64,000 nucleotides of DNA from Ruminococcus sp. (GCA_017404145.1 JAFRCW010000046.1:1-64000), one strand, 5' to 3'; positions 24,003-33,117 are shown, counted from the first letter of the stretch. The notes: a model not told the origin generated them from the letters alone. A program made the numbers and translations.

Positions 24003-24893
24003 CTATGTGAGTGGACAATCCTCTAACCAATCATCATCTCCTGATAGATCTTCGCCCATCCACCAACCGTCTAGAATATCATCATCCTCTTGGTGATCGT
24101 TTTTCCTTTCACATGAACCTTGTTCCTTTTTAGCGGTTGGTAATAACTCTTCCGACTCATTCAATGAATCAGAATGCCAAATCTCAATCTTGCTATTCCC
24201 ACTGTAAACAGTCACAGACTCTTGGTAGATAGACATTGATACTTTGGATGGAAAAAGGAAAAGTGCATAATTATCGTCAATGCCCGCCGCCTTGCCGGCA
24301 ACAGATAAATGTATGTCAGGGTAATAATCGACGCTTAGGTAGCTAACCCTGTTGAACATTATCTCATTGGCGAGCGCCGTACGAAATCTCTGTATCTCTT
24401 CCACTGTAAATTCCTTAGTAAGTGCGGGGAATGGCATTCCTCCAACTTCAATAGTTGTACCTTGACGTTGGATTTGCCCTGTCCACCAATCAACAGCCGC
24501 TTTGACATTCGGAGGATAGTCTTCATTTTCAGGCGTTTTGACACGCCTAACAACTTTCCAGCCAAACGTCTTTTCACATTCGCACCTTACTGTTTCCGAA
24601 AAAACGGAATCTGTAATTGCGTCGATGATTTGAAGTACGAATATGGCTTGACTAATGATTGCTCTACGCCGCTTTCTAGTAACCACATAGTAATCTGCCG
24701 TAGGAAACATTCCTTTTGGAATCTTTTGGACATCGTTAAATAATAATGATAGTGTCAATATAACTCCTTCGGGCATTATCATATCACTTAACTCTGTTGC
24801 AAGGTATTTCGCGAATTGATAATCGCACTCACACATCCCGGGACATAACTCTCTTGCGTGATTCAACTTTTCTTTTAATGCTACAGCTTCCAT
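24003..24893 (-). CDS. Hypothetical element protein with acidic tail
   Basis: A 296-residue soluble protein. The first 130 residues are helical, with a CPGMCECDYQFAKYLATEL start and RKRRRAII. The middle (about 140-215) is mixed alpha/beta, and the C-terminal 60 residues are very acidic (DDDILDGWWMGEDLSGDDD). I do not recognise the family. It is the outermost leftward gene of this element, facing away from the STAND gene across about 300 bases of AT-rich DNA, and it has its own terminator. Confidence 0.6.
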   Translation of the reverse strand: MEAVALKEKLNHARELCPGMCECDYQFAKYLATELSDMIMPEGVILTLSLLFNDVQKIPKGMFPTADYYVVTRKRRRAIISQAIFVLQIIDAITDSVFSETVRCECEKTFGWKVVRRVKTPENEDYPPNVKAAVDWWTGQIQRQGTTIEVGGMPFPALTKEFTVEEIQRFRTALANEIMFNRVSYLSVDYYPDIHLSVAGKAAGIDDNYALFLFPSKVSMSIYQESVTVYSGNSKIEIWHSDSLNESEELLPTAKKEQGSCERKNDHQEDDDILDGWWMGEDLSGDDDWLEDCPLT

Positions 24894-25003
24894 ATTGCCC
24901 TCCTGTATAATAATAAAAGATTATTGCAATAACGCTTACCCTTTGCTGAGTAGGCGTATTATGCAATAATCCACAGGAATGGAAACTGAACTATTAAATT
25001 ACA

Positions 25004-25025
25004 TAAAGTATAAACATATACTTTA
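25004..25025. promoter_or_regulatory. Perfect palindromic operator in a divergent promoter region
   Basis: TAAAGTATA, four bases, then TATACTTTA is a perfect 9-bp inverted repeat. It lies between the divergent 24893 and 25190 genes, about 165 bases before the STAND gene. No regulator is encoded beside it. The rest of 24894-25189 is AT-rich with possible promoters but no gene. Confidence 0.5.
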
Positions 25026-25189
25026 TAGTCACAGTATATCATATATCTTCAAAAAAGTCAATATATGGTGTGTTTATCAATAGTGACGTGAGTAAAAACA
25101 CAATATATAGCATTTAGCTGATTCGGTTGATTTATCAGGAGTTTTCAGGTAGAATATAGATAATCAAACAGGGATGGGCGGCGACCTTA

Positions 25190-27550
25190 TTGAATACGAA
25201 ATACGGTTATATTATTGAAGATCTACGCAAAAATGTTTTTGAACAAGTAGTGAATGAGTTGTTTAAGACAGCAGAAGTTTCTATTCCTCAAATTGACGAG
25301 GAAACAGATTCGCGTGACGAATGTGCCAAAGCTTTTCTTATCTGGTTAGCAATTTCACGATTTGGAATCTCGATTGAATCTGATATTGTTCTGTGTCATA
25401 TGGGTTTGCTAAAAGGATATTCAACTATAACGGGACTACAAGATCGGCGAAAAAAACTATTCATAGAGAGCAACTATTTGTTTTCAGGTAGAAATGGCAC
25501 ATTTGAAAGTAAGGATATGACTGAGAATGAGCTGAATTATCAAGCGAGGCAGTTTAATAAGGTTGATAAGCCTCTACTAGAAAGTATGATGATGCATTTT
25601 GACTCCCTGAGTGATAAGGCAAAGAGATATACGGAGGCAAGTGATATTTATCTAGGATTCATTCGTAATAGTCGTACGGTTAGACGAGCAAGACTGCCTT
25701 TGCCGTCTTTTGCTGTAAAGTTTAATATGCCTATACGATACATAAAGAGAATGGAGAATCCAGCATTTTGTGGACGTGAAGAAATTTTAGCAGAAATGGA
25801 AGATTATTTTTCTTCAAAACAAATAAGGAGAATTATTCTCTTGAATGGAATGGGGGGAGTCGGCAAAACACAGATCGCACTGAAATATGCTTATCTTCAT
25901 CAACAAGAGTATAGTACAATCGTTTGGTTGAATGTAAAGGATTATAATGCAATAATCGATCAATGTCGAAGTTTTCTTTTAGAATATACTAAGCTTAGTG
26001 GAACGGTGGATTTAGTTGATCCTGAGTCTGTTAGAATACAGTTTAGACGATTTATCAATACTCGCCCAAACACTCTCCTAATATTGGATAACGTGGAATA
26101 TATTGGATGTAATGATGAAGAGTTTCAAAATATGCAAGAGGAACTCGCTTCAATTATACCCGCTAGTAGCATACACGTCATCGTTACGACGCATAGTAAA
26201 AGAGTTTTTTATCATCAAAAGAGAATCATAATAGACGTTTTTAATCCAACAGTGTCTGCCATGTTTTTAGAAGCGAAGACTGCACTTCCACGAGATGATT
26301 ATTCAGAACTATTAGCTGAAAGATTGGGACATCTACCCTTAGCATTAGAATATGCTGGAGCATATATTGCTACTCAGCGAATAACATACAAAGATTACCT
26401 CGCTTTATGGGATAAGTATGGAACTGAATTGTTTGATAAAAAAGGATATTCAGAAAAGACCATTAGACAAGCTTTTCGTATTACTTTAGATAAAATTCTA
26501 GATAACACGGATGAATCCGTAGCCGCACTTGATTTGTTAATGATTTGCGCACAGCGCAAATTGGACTATTTGCCTATAAAGAGTTATCTTGAACTAGTTG
26601 AGGAAGATCATTGTCATCAGCTAAGCTGCTTTCGTGAGTGGCTCAAAACGGGACAACATCTCGATTCCTTTTATTTTCCTGCTCCGGATAGCAAAGATGG
26701 TGCATTTTATCATTATAGATTAGTTGAAATACTTGATGATGACGCCATAAAATATGAATGCCTATCTGAGCCGTTCAAAGGGCAAACGATTATCCAAAGA
26801 ACAAATAAAACAATCAAATTATTATCCGATGAGCTAACTAGAGGAGAAATAATACGAAGGCTCAGCGATTACTCACTCATATCGTGGAACGGCGATGTTG
26901 TTATTGTTCATCCGATGCTTAGAGAAATAATACTTGATGAGTTTGTAGATAAAGACCGTTTGTTTGGCGATGATTATTTGTTTTTCTCATATAATGCCAC
27001 ATTATACCATCGCTTTGGCGACACGAAATTAGCGCTTAAGTATGATTATAAAGCTTTTTGTCAAGCACTTGATTCTTTTGAAAGAAACATAAAAATTACG
27101 GAATCAATTATAAAGCAGCATGGATGTATCGCCAATATTGCCGATCCAATAGTATGGTTTGCAGATGTTTCCCAAAGGATTCTAAAACACGGAGATGATA
27201 CACTGATCAAACGCGCTATAGAATGTCTGTTTTCTTTCACAAAACTATTATATGATACTGATGACATTACTCATTGTAAAGAAACAGTTCTGCGTTATGA
27301 GAAGGACTTTTTTAACCAATTGTCTTGGCAAATAGGATATCCTATTATTTGGAAAAGATGTCCTACACCTTCAGAATGCAAACAATTACAGGTGAATAGT
27401 TTTTATGAGGCTACAGAAATAGAAGACTACAACAATGCGCCCCATCTGGAATCGGCAAAAGCGGCAATAGATATTTGGTGTGATGATAAATCAGACATTG
27501 CAAAGATTAAAGACAACTCAAATTGGCGAATTGCCGCAATAAGAATCTAG
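25190..27550 (+). CDS. STAND NTPase with NB-ARC domain
   Basis: A 786-residue protein read from TTG 25190; the ribosome site is poor (GGGCGGCGA), so the start is uncertain. Residues 1-180 are a helical region of unknown family. The NB-ARC core follows: Walker A G220-MGGVGKT227, Walker B LLILD at 296-300, sensor VIVTTHS near 330-336 and the GHLPLAL motif at 380-386. A winged-helix and a helical C-terminal region, perhaps degenerate TPRs, run from about 400 to the end. Bacterial STAND proteins sense a trigger and oligomerise to fire an effector. No TIR, nuclease or CHAT domain is evident, so the N-terminal domain may be a new effector or an adaptor. The gene is AT-rich, in an accessory region, and alone. 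Confidence 0.85.
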   Translation: MNTKYGYIIEDLRKNVFEQVVNELFKTAEVSIPQIDEETDSRDECAKAFLIWLAISRFGISIESDIVLCHMGLLKGYSTITGLQDRRKKLFIESNYLFSGRNGTFESKDMTENELNYQARQFNKVDKPLLESMMMHFDSLSDKAKRYTEASDIYLGFIRNSRTVRRARLPLPSFAVKFNMPIRYIKRMENPAFCGREEILAEMEDYFSSKQIRRIILLNGMGGVGKTQIALKYAYLHQQEYSTIVWLNVKDYNAIIDQCRSFLLEYTKLSGTVDLVDPESVRIQFRRFINTRPNTLLILDNVEYIGCNDEEFQNMQEELASIIPASSIHVIVTTHSKRVFYHQKRIIIDVFNPTVSAMFLEAKTALPRDDYSELLAERLGHLPLALEYAGAYIATQRITYKDYLALWDKYGTELFDKKGYSEKTIRQAFRITLDKILDNTDESVAALDLLMICAQRKLDYLPIKSYLELVEEDHCHQLSCFREWLKTGQHLDSFYFPAPDSKDGAFYHYRLVEILDDDAIKYECLSEPFKGQTIIQRTNKTIKLLSDELTRGEIIRRLSDYSLISWNGDVVIVHPMLREIILDEFVDKDRLFGDDYLFFSYNATLYHRFGDTKLALKYDYKAFCQALDSFERNIKITESIIKQHGCIANIADPIVWFADVSQRILKHGDDTLIKRAIECLFSFTKLLYDTDDITHCKETVLRYEKDFFNQLSWQIGYPIIWKRCPTPSECKQLQVNSFYEATEIEDYNNAPHLESAKAAIDIWCDDKSDIAKIKDNSNWRIAAIRI

Positions 27551-27554
27551 GTGA

Positions 27555-28121
27555 TTAGAATAGTTTCATTTCCAAATACGCCTCGTCTAAATCGTCCTGT
27601 TCTACACCGAGATAGCGTTTTGTTACCTCATAACTGCTGTGGTTATAAATATCCATAATAACAACCGGGGATACCTGTTGGCTTGTCCATGCATGGTATC
27701 CCCATGTTTTTCTTAGTCCGTGACAAGCGATAGTATCGTCAATCCCGACAGCCTGATTTGCTTCATGCATGATTCGCCATGCCTGTACTCTGCTAAGCGG
27801 TTTCCCGCGTCCATTATCAAATATATATTCTTTTTGCGTACATGGACGATAAAGTGATAAAGCGTAAATCGCCTGACTATTGAGCGCAATTGATCTTCGT
27901 TTTCCGGTTTTATGCTCTATCACCGTAAGATGTTTTCTGAACGAACGACTTTCATGGTTATATACGTCATCCCATTTTAATTGAAGTAAGTCACTGATCC
28001 GCAATACGGTATAAATAGCCATGATCATAAGCGTATAATTTCTCAACTGACCTTGTTTCAAAAAATAATCAGCCAACGCTTTTAACTGTCCTTTATCTCT
28101 TATCGGTTCTGTTTTTGCCAT
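27555..28121 (-). CDS. Short tyrosine recombinase, catalytic domain only
   Basis: The 188-residue protein contains the full XerC/phage-integrase catalytic set: Arg41 (LRISDLL), Lys72 (EHKTGKRR), His134-x2-Arg137 (HGLRKTWG), His161 (YNHSS) and Tyr170 (KRYLG). It lacks the N-terminal core-binding domain, so it may need a partner or act only locally, as in Fim-type inversion enzymes of about 200 residues. Those invert small promoter segments, which fits the dyad DNA at its 5' end. The start ATG 28121 has AAGGGGG only as part of a hairpin. It converges on the STAND gene. Confidence 0.85.
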   Translation of the reverse strand: MAKTEPIRDKGQLKALADYFLKQGQLRNYTLMIMAIYTVLRISDLLQLKWDDVYNHESRSFRKHLTVIEHKTGKRRSIALNSQAIYALSLYRPCTQKEYIFDNGRGKPLSRVQAWRIMHEANQAVGIDDTIACHGLRKTWGYHAWTSQQVSPVVIMDIYNHSSYEVTKRYLGVEQDDLDEAYLEMKLF

Positions 28122-28131
28122 AAATAGTTGC

Positions 28132-28177
28132 CCCCTTATCTTAGTTCATACACATTGTAACGCACTAAGATAAGGGG
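28132..28177. promoter_or_regulatory. 14-bp perfect hairpin at the 5' end of the tyrosine recombinase gene
   Basis: CCCCTTATCTTAGT (28132-28145) and its complement (28164-28177) enclose 18 bases. On the minus strand the distal arm contains AAGGGGG, the only ribosome-binding sequence before the recombinase ATG, so folding would block translation. On the plus strand it is followed by CTTTTT and could terminate a transcript. It could also be a recombinase core site. Confidence 0.6.
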
Positions 28178-28327
28178 CTTTTTACTGTCTTTATACTCTG
28201 TTACATACTATAACATATTTACCTAATCTTTTCAATACGATTTCAAAAGATTTACGGTGTTATTTCAAAAATTCCCCCAATAACTACATATGTAACGCAT
28301 AGATAATTAGTGGATTCCCCTAAAGAA

Positions 28328-28355
28328 ATGTAACATTTTATAAAGAATGTTACAT
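28328..28355. promoter_or_regulatory. Perfect inverted repeat before the lipoprotein gene
   Basis: ATGTAACAT, ten bases, ATGTTACAT: a 9-bp perfect inverted repeat ending just before the GGGGGAATAAC ribosome site of the lipoprotein gene. Related TGTAAC/GTTACA motifs occur at about 28155, 28199 and 28289, so a regulator may bind several sites across 28122-28367. This region holds no gene. Confidence 0.55.
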
Positions 28356-28367
28356 TGGGGGAATAAC

Positions 28368-29210
28368 ATGAATAAAGCTGCTTCTTTATTTCTTATAGCT
28401 ATAATGGTTTTGCTGGCAGGATGCAATCGTTCAGTCGCCAACAATAGCGCTACGATATTGTCTGAAAACAACAGCTCAACTGAGGCAGTTGTGGATACAA
28501 CATCAGACGATGATATTGATGTTACCAGTGAAGAAAAGATCTACCATTGTTTCTATCTGAAAGGCGACGCCTTATATTTTGCAGATAGCAAGAACAACGC
28601 ATCTCCTCTGAAGCTAACCGAAAATTTAGTGACTAGCGGATGGTATGACGTTGGTACTATGAACAGTTTAGCTGGTACACTTTTCTGTACTTATGACGAA
28701 GGGACAGGACTGGCATTTTATTCGGATTATGGTAATTCTAATTTGTATTACAAAGATACGAACAATCCTAATTCGGGAGCTGTTCATATCGCAGACAGAA
28801 TAGCTTCCGGCTATACCAGATACATTCCTGAAAAATCTGTTGTTTATTATGTATCAGGTAATTTAGAATTATACGAGTACGACATAACTTCGGGAACAGC
28901 TACAATGGTTGATGAACAAGTAACTTCTGTTACCAAGTCTGCTGATAGCGATATAGTTTACCGAACTGATAGCGGTCTATATGCCAAAAACGCTCACGAG
29001 GAATCATATCCAATTGACTCATCTTCAGCCAGCGATGGTTCTGATGCCAGCTCAGCGTATCAGGACAATACAAACAACAAAAGCGGAGAGAATGAAGCTC
29101 TATGGGTTATTGAAAACTATAACGCCAAAACACAAACAGGTGATTTGACTCTGAATTTAAACGGAGAAAGCACCGTGATTGATTCAGATGTTATTCGCAT
29201 TATTACCTGA
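28368..29210 (+). CDS. Secreted lipoprotein, beta-propeller-like
   Basis: ATG 28368 follows GGGGGAATAAC; seven upstream in-frame codons lack a signal. The 280-residue product has a lipoprotein signal peptide with lipobox LLAGC (cysteine near 19), a Ser/Asn/Asp-rich linker, then repeats of the type DALYFADSKNN, ESVVYYVSGNLELYEYD and SDIVYRTDSGLYAKN, as in extracellular WD/DUF5050-like propellers of Clostridia. It would be anchored on the outer face of the membrane. The ligand is unknown. It is the first of three lipoproteins in this island. Confidence 0.75.
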   Translation: MNKAASLFLIAIMVLLAGCNRSVANNSATILSENNSSTEAVVDTTSDDDIDVTSEEKIYHCFYLKGDALYFADSKNNASPLKLTENLVTSGWYDVGTMNSLAGTLFCTYDEGTGLAFYSDYGNSNLYYKDTNNPNSGAVHIADRIASGYTRYIPEKSVVYYVSGNLELYEYDITSGTATMVDEQVTSVTKSADSDIVYRTDSGLYAKNAHEESYPIDSSSASDGSDASSAYQDNTNNKSGENEALWVIENYNAKTQTGDLTLNLNGESTVIDSDVIRIIT

Positions 29211-29257
29211 TTTGCTCCTGCGCATTCATAACAATCATAGAATAATTGGAGGAAAGA

Positions 29258-30193
29258 ATGAAAAAAGTATTATGTTTTTTGATGACAGCTTTGATGATCG
29301 TTTTGCTGGCAGGATGTGGCGAAACAGATAATCAAACTCCCACTGCAACTGAATCGAATCTTTCTGCTCAGGAAACGCAGCCAGTTCAGACGGAGCCAGA
29401 AGATGACAATTATTCGGCAACCGAGCCGCAAACTCTTACGTCCACAGATGCAATTGATAACGATAACAACGAAAATGAATTTGAGGAAGAAACAGAATCT
29501 TACAGTTACAAAAATTCAGATTCAACTGTAGATTGGACAACGCGTACTTATAATTGCACCGATACGGATGGTTATACTTATCAAATAACAATCAAGTTAA
29601 GCCCGTGGATTTTCACCGGCAATACCTCAACACTTAACGCCGCTTGGGGAGAAGTTGGAAAGGGCAATCCTCTCCCGACTACGTTTAAAGATTGGGGATT
29701 AAAACAGGTCGAAAAGTATCAGGACAGACAAAATGTCGGAGTGTATGCACACGACGAGAGCTTTTTGGTAGTAATGACCGATATGTATTATTCTGTCGGA
29801 CAAATCTATATCAAGAATGTGACGGAAGGCTGGAATATTACAAGCAGTTCACCGCGAAATCCTATTTTTGAAATCTATACAAATGTAGATGTTGCTTCCA
29901 TGGCGTCAACGATAACGCGAACTTTTTATGGCAACAAAACACAGGATCAAGCAAACAAAGTGCGTATTGATACTAAAATGACCGGTGATACATGGGGACC
30001 GGTGCCGTTTATTATGATGGCGCCCGAAAACATTTCGCCTAATTATCCTGATGGAGAATATTTTGAATCTATATTAAACAGTGATGTCAGCGTGAACGGC
30101 TGGTATATTTCGCATGATACAACTCCGGATAACCAGTTTAACATTGGAATTATAGATAAACAGGGAGTTTACCACATTTCAGAGTCCGAATAA
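29258..30193 (+). CDS. Secreted lipoprotein with Glu/Thr-rich linker
   Basis: ATG 29258 with GGAGG upstream gives 311 residues. The signal peptide ends in lipobox LLAGC (cysteine near 21), sharing the TALMIVLLAGC style with the preceding gene. A 60-residue acidic, Thr-rich spacer follows and then a soluble domain of about 200 residues (TYNCTDTDGYTYQITIKLSP, NVGVYAHDESFLVVMTDMYY). No known family is recognised. It lies 47 bases after the previous lipoprotein gene and is probably co-transcribed. Confidence 0.7.
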   Translation: MKKVLCFLMTALMIVLLAGCGETDNQTPTATESNLSAQETQPVQTEPEDDNYSATEPQTLTSTDAIDNDNNENEFEEETESYSYKNSDSTVDWTTRTYNCTDTDGYTYQITIKLSPWIFTGNTSTLNAAWGEVGKGNPLPTTFKDWGLKQVEKYQDRQNVGVYAHDESFLVVMTDMYYSVGQIYIKNVTEGWNITSSSPRNPIFEIYTNVDVASMASTITRTFYGNKTQDQANKVRIDTKMTGDTWGPVPFIMMAPENISPNYPDGEYFESILNSDVSVNGWYISHDTTPDNQFNIGIIDKQGVYHISESE

Positions 30194-30215
30194 TTTGCTC
30201 CTACACAGGGTGAGC

Positions 30216-30818
30216 CTATTTGCATCTAGACGACGCTTCATCGGTAAGACGAAGAAGTCTATTGAGATATTTGCCGGATTTACGTATGTCGCAATTGGTT
30301 TTATATCCCCATTTGCTTAGTATTTCTGCACACATACTTATATACATATCTGCACGATCGCTACCAATGTCGGGAGCCAAAGAGGTAATCGGAAACCAAA
30401 TAATGGATAACTTGGGATAAGTAATTTCTGCGATTCTATGCAGAATAGAGTAATTCACAATATCCTTACAGACGGGAACAAACACTTCTTTATTCATAGA
30501 CATATAGAGCATCATGATATAGAATACTCTTTTGTTTTTATCTGGAATTACTTTAGAAAGCGCATCTGTTTGTTTTTCCAATTCTGCCTTATATCCTGCA
30601 ATCAATTCACTTTCAACTGTACTGGAAACATGGTTCATATCAGGATAATGCACATATAAAGTGCGTTTAGTGAGCTTTGCTTTTTTCGCTATCTGTTTTA
30701 ATGTGATTTGTCTACGATGCGTATTTCTTAATAGGATAATTGCTTTTTGAATCGTTCTGTTATTACGTTGATAGCGTAGGTTGTGCTTCGTCTTACCTTG
30801 TGCTAATCCTTTGTTCAT
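30216..30818 (-). CDS. TetR/AcrR-family transcriptional regulator
   Basis: A 200-residue protein with an N-terminal TetR helix-turn-helix (TIQKAIILLRNTHRRQITLK, QIAKKAKLTKRTLYVHYPDM, about 22-65) and a helical ligand domain. It lies tail to tail with the lipoprotein gene and head to head with the small membrane protein at 30890. It could repress the island, but no operator was matched to it. Its ligand is unknown. Confidence 0.8.
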   Translation of the reverse strand: MNKGLAQGKTKHNLRYQRNNRTIQKAIILLRNTHRRQITLKQIAKKAKLTKRTLYVHYPDMNHVSSTVESELIAGYKAELEKQTDALSKVIPDKNKRVFYIMMLYMSMNKEVFVPVCKDIVNYSILHRIAEITYPKLSIIWFPITSLAPDIGSDRADMYISMCAEILSKWGYKTNCDIRKSGKYLNRLLRLTDEASSRCK

Positions 30819-30889
30819 TAATATAAGTTTACCATACGATTTTGTTTTACATAAATCGGAAAAACATATAAAAAAGGAGATTTTTTACA

Positions 30890-31222
30890 ATGAGAAAAAC
30901 ATACGCCTATAACTCTATTATCATTGGAGCATTGCTCGGCATTACAGTGGGAGCTTCTACCAAAAATGTTGTTTTAGGCATCGTAGTAGGTTTAGCTGTA
31001 TCCGTAGTGGGATTCATCATTATCAAGCTGATTGAAAATGCTTTGTATGCCGCCGCAAACAAGGCGACGAATAAAGCTCAAGAAGCATACCAAAGAAGAA
31101 AAGCAAGAAAAATACAGGAAACAGATAAATATGATCCCCCAACAACTACCCGATTTCCCGGTAATAATAGCTCGGAATATCAATCAAACGCTAATGGCAA
31201 TCAAGATACTTACTATAACTAA
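30890..31222 (+). CDS. Small glycine-zipper-like membrane protein
   Basis: A 110-residue protein behind AAAAGGAG. Residues 8-45 are hydrophobic with small residues (NSIIIGALLGITVGASTKNV, GIVVGLAVSVVGFIIIKLIE), like two membrane helices. The remainder is basic and Gln/Asn-rich. It starts a cluster of four small membrane or secreted proteins. Function unknown. Confidence 0.6.
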   Translation: MRKTYAYNSIIIGALLGITVGASTKNVVLGIVVGLAVSVVGFIIIKLIENALYAAANKATNKAQEAYQRRKARKIQETDKYDPPTTTRFPGNNSSEYQSNANGNQDTYYN

Positions 31223-31245
31223 TCAAATTTTCAGGAGGTTTCATC

Positions 31246-31733
31246 ATGGGCTTAGTAATTGCTTTATTAGTTGGCGGAGCTATCCTAGTAGGTGCGTTTG
31301 CCTATGGACTGTCAAGGCATAAAAAACTGGTCGGCGAAGGTCAGATTGTTTCCAGAAATACTGATTTTGCAGAATATGTTTATGAGTTCACTTCAAAAAT
31401 CGGTTCAGTAAGGACTTTGACTGAAGCGATTAATTCGCTTGATTACAACATGATCGGAGCGGATATGGAAGGTGATATTTATAAGCAGAGATTTCAGTTC
31501 GCAATTCAAAATTCAAGGCAACATTGATATGCACGGCTTTTGATGAGCCGTCTGGTATCGCTGTCTATCGTTTCCAGTTTACACAGTTCAGAACGAACGG
31601 CAGCATCCCGACCGATTCACTTTCAATGAACAAGCTACTGACTCAAATTGAAAAGGTATTTTTATCTTTAGATCCCAATACCGGCGTAAAGCATTATAAG
31701 GCGGATCTAAAGAGTAAACACAGCATTCTGTGA
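31246..31733 (+). pseudogene. Small membrane-anchored protein split by a frameshift
   Basis: The frame from ATG 31246 (AGGAGG upstream) encodes a membrane helix and a soluble start up to a stop at about 31527. The natural continuation (LICTAFDEPSGIAVYRFQFT, LTQIEKVFLSLDPNTGVKHY) is in another frame up to 31733. That frame has no ribosome site of its own, and the two parts join near 31500, in a stretch of repeated AATTCAA. A one-base indel in a single gene of about 160 codons is the simplest explanation; a sequencing error is possible. Confidence 0.55.
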
Positions 31734-31741
31734 GGGAGAAT

Positions 31742-31945
31742 ATGGAGGTATGGTTGGTTATTGTCGCTTTTGTTGTAACGGCAATAGTAGTTATTATCGT
31801 TGGATTTATCGGCAATAAAGCAGTAGACGGGACAACAAATGCTATCAAGAAAAAACAAATGAAGAATCGTTCAGTTGAACCTAAGGATGTAGCTAAATCC
31901 GAAAGATTAGCTGACCGTTACCGTTCTGTGCCTAAAAACAAGTAG
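31742..31945 (+). CDS. Small single-TM protein
   Basis: The protein has 67 residues from ATG 31742, with GAGGGAG upstream. One transmembrane helix (VWLVIVAFVVTAIVVIIVGF) is followed by a basic tail (KKKQMKNRS ... DRYRSVPKNK). No family recognised. It follows the frameshifted gene by eight bases. A hairpin (GCCCC/GGGGC with inner ATAGC/GCTAT, 31959-31996) and a T-run come after it. Confidence 0.55.
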   Translation: MEVWLVIVAFVVTAIVVIIVGFIGNKAVDGTTNAIKKKQMKNRSVEPKDVAKSERLADRYRSVPKNK

Positions 31946-31956
31946 TAATAAAAATA

Positions 31957-32003
31957 TCGCCCCTCATATAGCCGATTGCTATTAAAGGGGCAAATCTATT
32001 TTT
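31957..32003 (+). terminator. Terminator after the small membrane-protein genes
   Basis: CGCCCCT and AGGGGC with inner ATAGC/GCTAT form a long bulged hairpin, followed a few bases later by TATTTTTTG. It separates the small-protein genes from the third lipoprotein gene. Confidence 0.55.
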
Positions 32004-32021
32004 TGAAAGGATCATAGAGAA

Positions 32022-32855
32022 ATGAAAAAACTGCTATTAATCTTCTTGTTGATTATACTTGCTATGCAATGTACAGGTTGCAATAAAATAGAAACAAACA
32101 CGATTGAAACAAGTTACAGTCCATTTGAGGAGGCAACGGATAATAGTACCAGTGAAACAAATAGCGAAAACGCAGTTAATGGAGAGTCTTCGAAGAAAGC
32201 CATCAAAGTTAAAAGACAAATTGCCGCCCATCGTGTAATCGCCGAATACTATTATAACGAATCTGGTGATATTACAAGCAAAACGACTTATACATATGAC
32301 AGCAATGATAATGCCGGCATGGAGTCTACAACAGATTATCAATATGACAACCATGAATTTATGAAAGTCACCACTACATGGAATAATGGCACTATTGAAG
32401 AAACCACCTACGACTACGAATATAACGATAGCGGCAATATAACAACAAAATATGAGAATTTCTCTGATTCTAACGGAACCATCATCAACATGAAGACGAT
32501 ATACGACTATAACTCGGATGGTAGGATATCCAGAGAATGGAGAGGTACTGCGGATCAAGCACCTTCGGATGAGGAATATACTTATTACGAATATGATGAT
32601 TCCGGCAACCTAATCGCTGCCAGACATAAGAATCCATTAGTTAATTATCTGGACGAAGAGTATGAGTATGACGAGAACCATTTGCTAATATGTAAATTTA
32701 CTCGTAACTCATCAGGGCAAATAAGATCTGTTTTTAGATATAGCTACAATGATAATAACGACCTTATCAAAGTTACTGAAAACCGTTATAAAGATAACGG
32801 CGAGGAGTCAGAAACTACTCAGTTAGTTGAGCAATATGAATATGAGTACTGCTAA
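32022..32855 (+). CDS. Lipoprotein with YD/RHS-like repeats
   Basis: The 277-residue product has a signal peptide with lipobox CTGC (cysteine near 20) and an Asn/Ser/Glu-rich linker. A series of short repeats of the kind YYYNESGDITSKTTYTYDSN, YEYNDSGNITTKYE, YEYDDSGNLIAARH and YEYDENHLLICK follows. These are the Y-x-YD-x-x-GN beta-strand units of YD/RHS proteins. Cell-surface binding or a toxin-delivery scaffold is possible, but there is no core or toxin tip. Expression from its own AAAGGATCA site is likely. Confidence 0.75.
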   Translation: MKKLLLIFLLIILAMQCTGCNKIETNTIETSYSPFEEATDNSTSETNSENAVNGESSKKAIKVKRQIAAHRVIAEYYYNESGDITSKTTYTYDSNDNAGMESTTDYQYDNHEFMKVTTTWNNGTIEETTYDYEYNDSGNITTKYENFSDSNGTIINMKTIYDYNSDGRISREWRGTADQAPSDEEYTYYEYDDSGNLIAARHKNPLVNYLDEEYEYDENHLLICKFTRNSSGQIRSVFRYSYNDNNDLIKVTENRYKDNGEESETTQLVEQYEYEYC

Positions 32856-32989
32856 ACCGATATCGATATTTGTTATCCGTTAACTTGCAGTTTTAGGCGC
32901 AAGTATTGACTTTTTTATATAAAATGGTGCAAATGTATCTTGCGGTAAGATGTAGCCTGACGTACTCCACAGTGACGTGGCAACACACT

Positions 32990-33013
32990 GCCGCCCGAGT
33001 ATTCTCGGGCGGC
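32990..33013 (+). terminator. GC-rich hairpin at the accessory/chromosome boundary
   Basis: GCCGCCCGAG and CTCGGGCGGC form a perfect 10-bp stem with a TATT loop and a short T-containing tail. It lies near where base composition shifts from AT-rich accessory DNA to the higher-GC chromosome, and it separates the lipoprotein island from the acyltransferase gene. Confidence 0.6.
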
Positions 33014-33117
33014 ATATCTATTATAAAAAGAAATCGACAAATCGGAGTTGTCGATATATTATCTTATTAGTCTTAATCGGAATTTGTTGTTACAAAATAT
33101 TGCAGGAGGTCCTGAAT

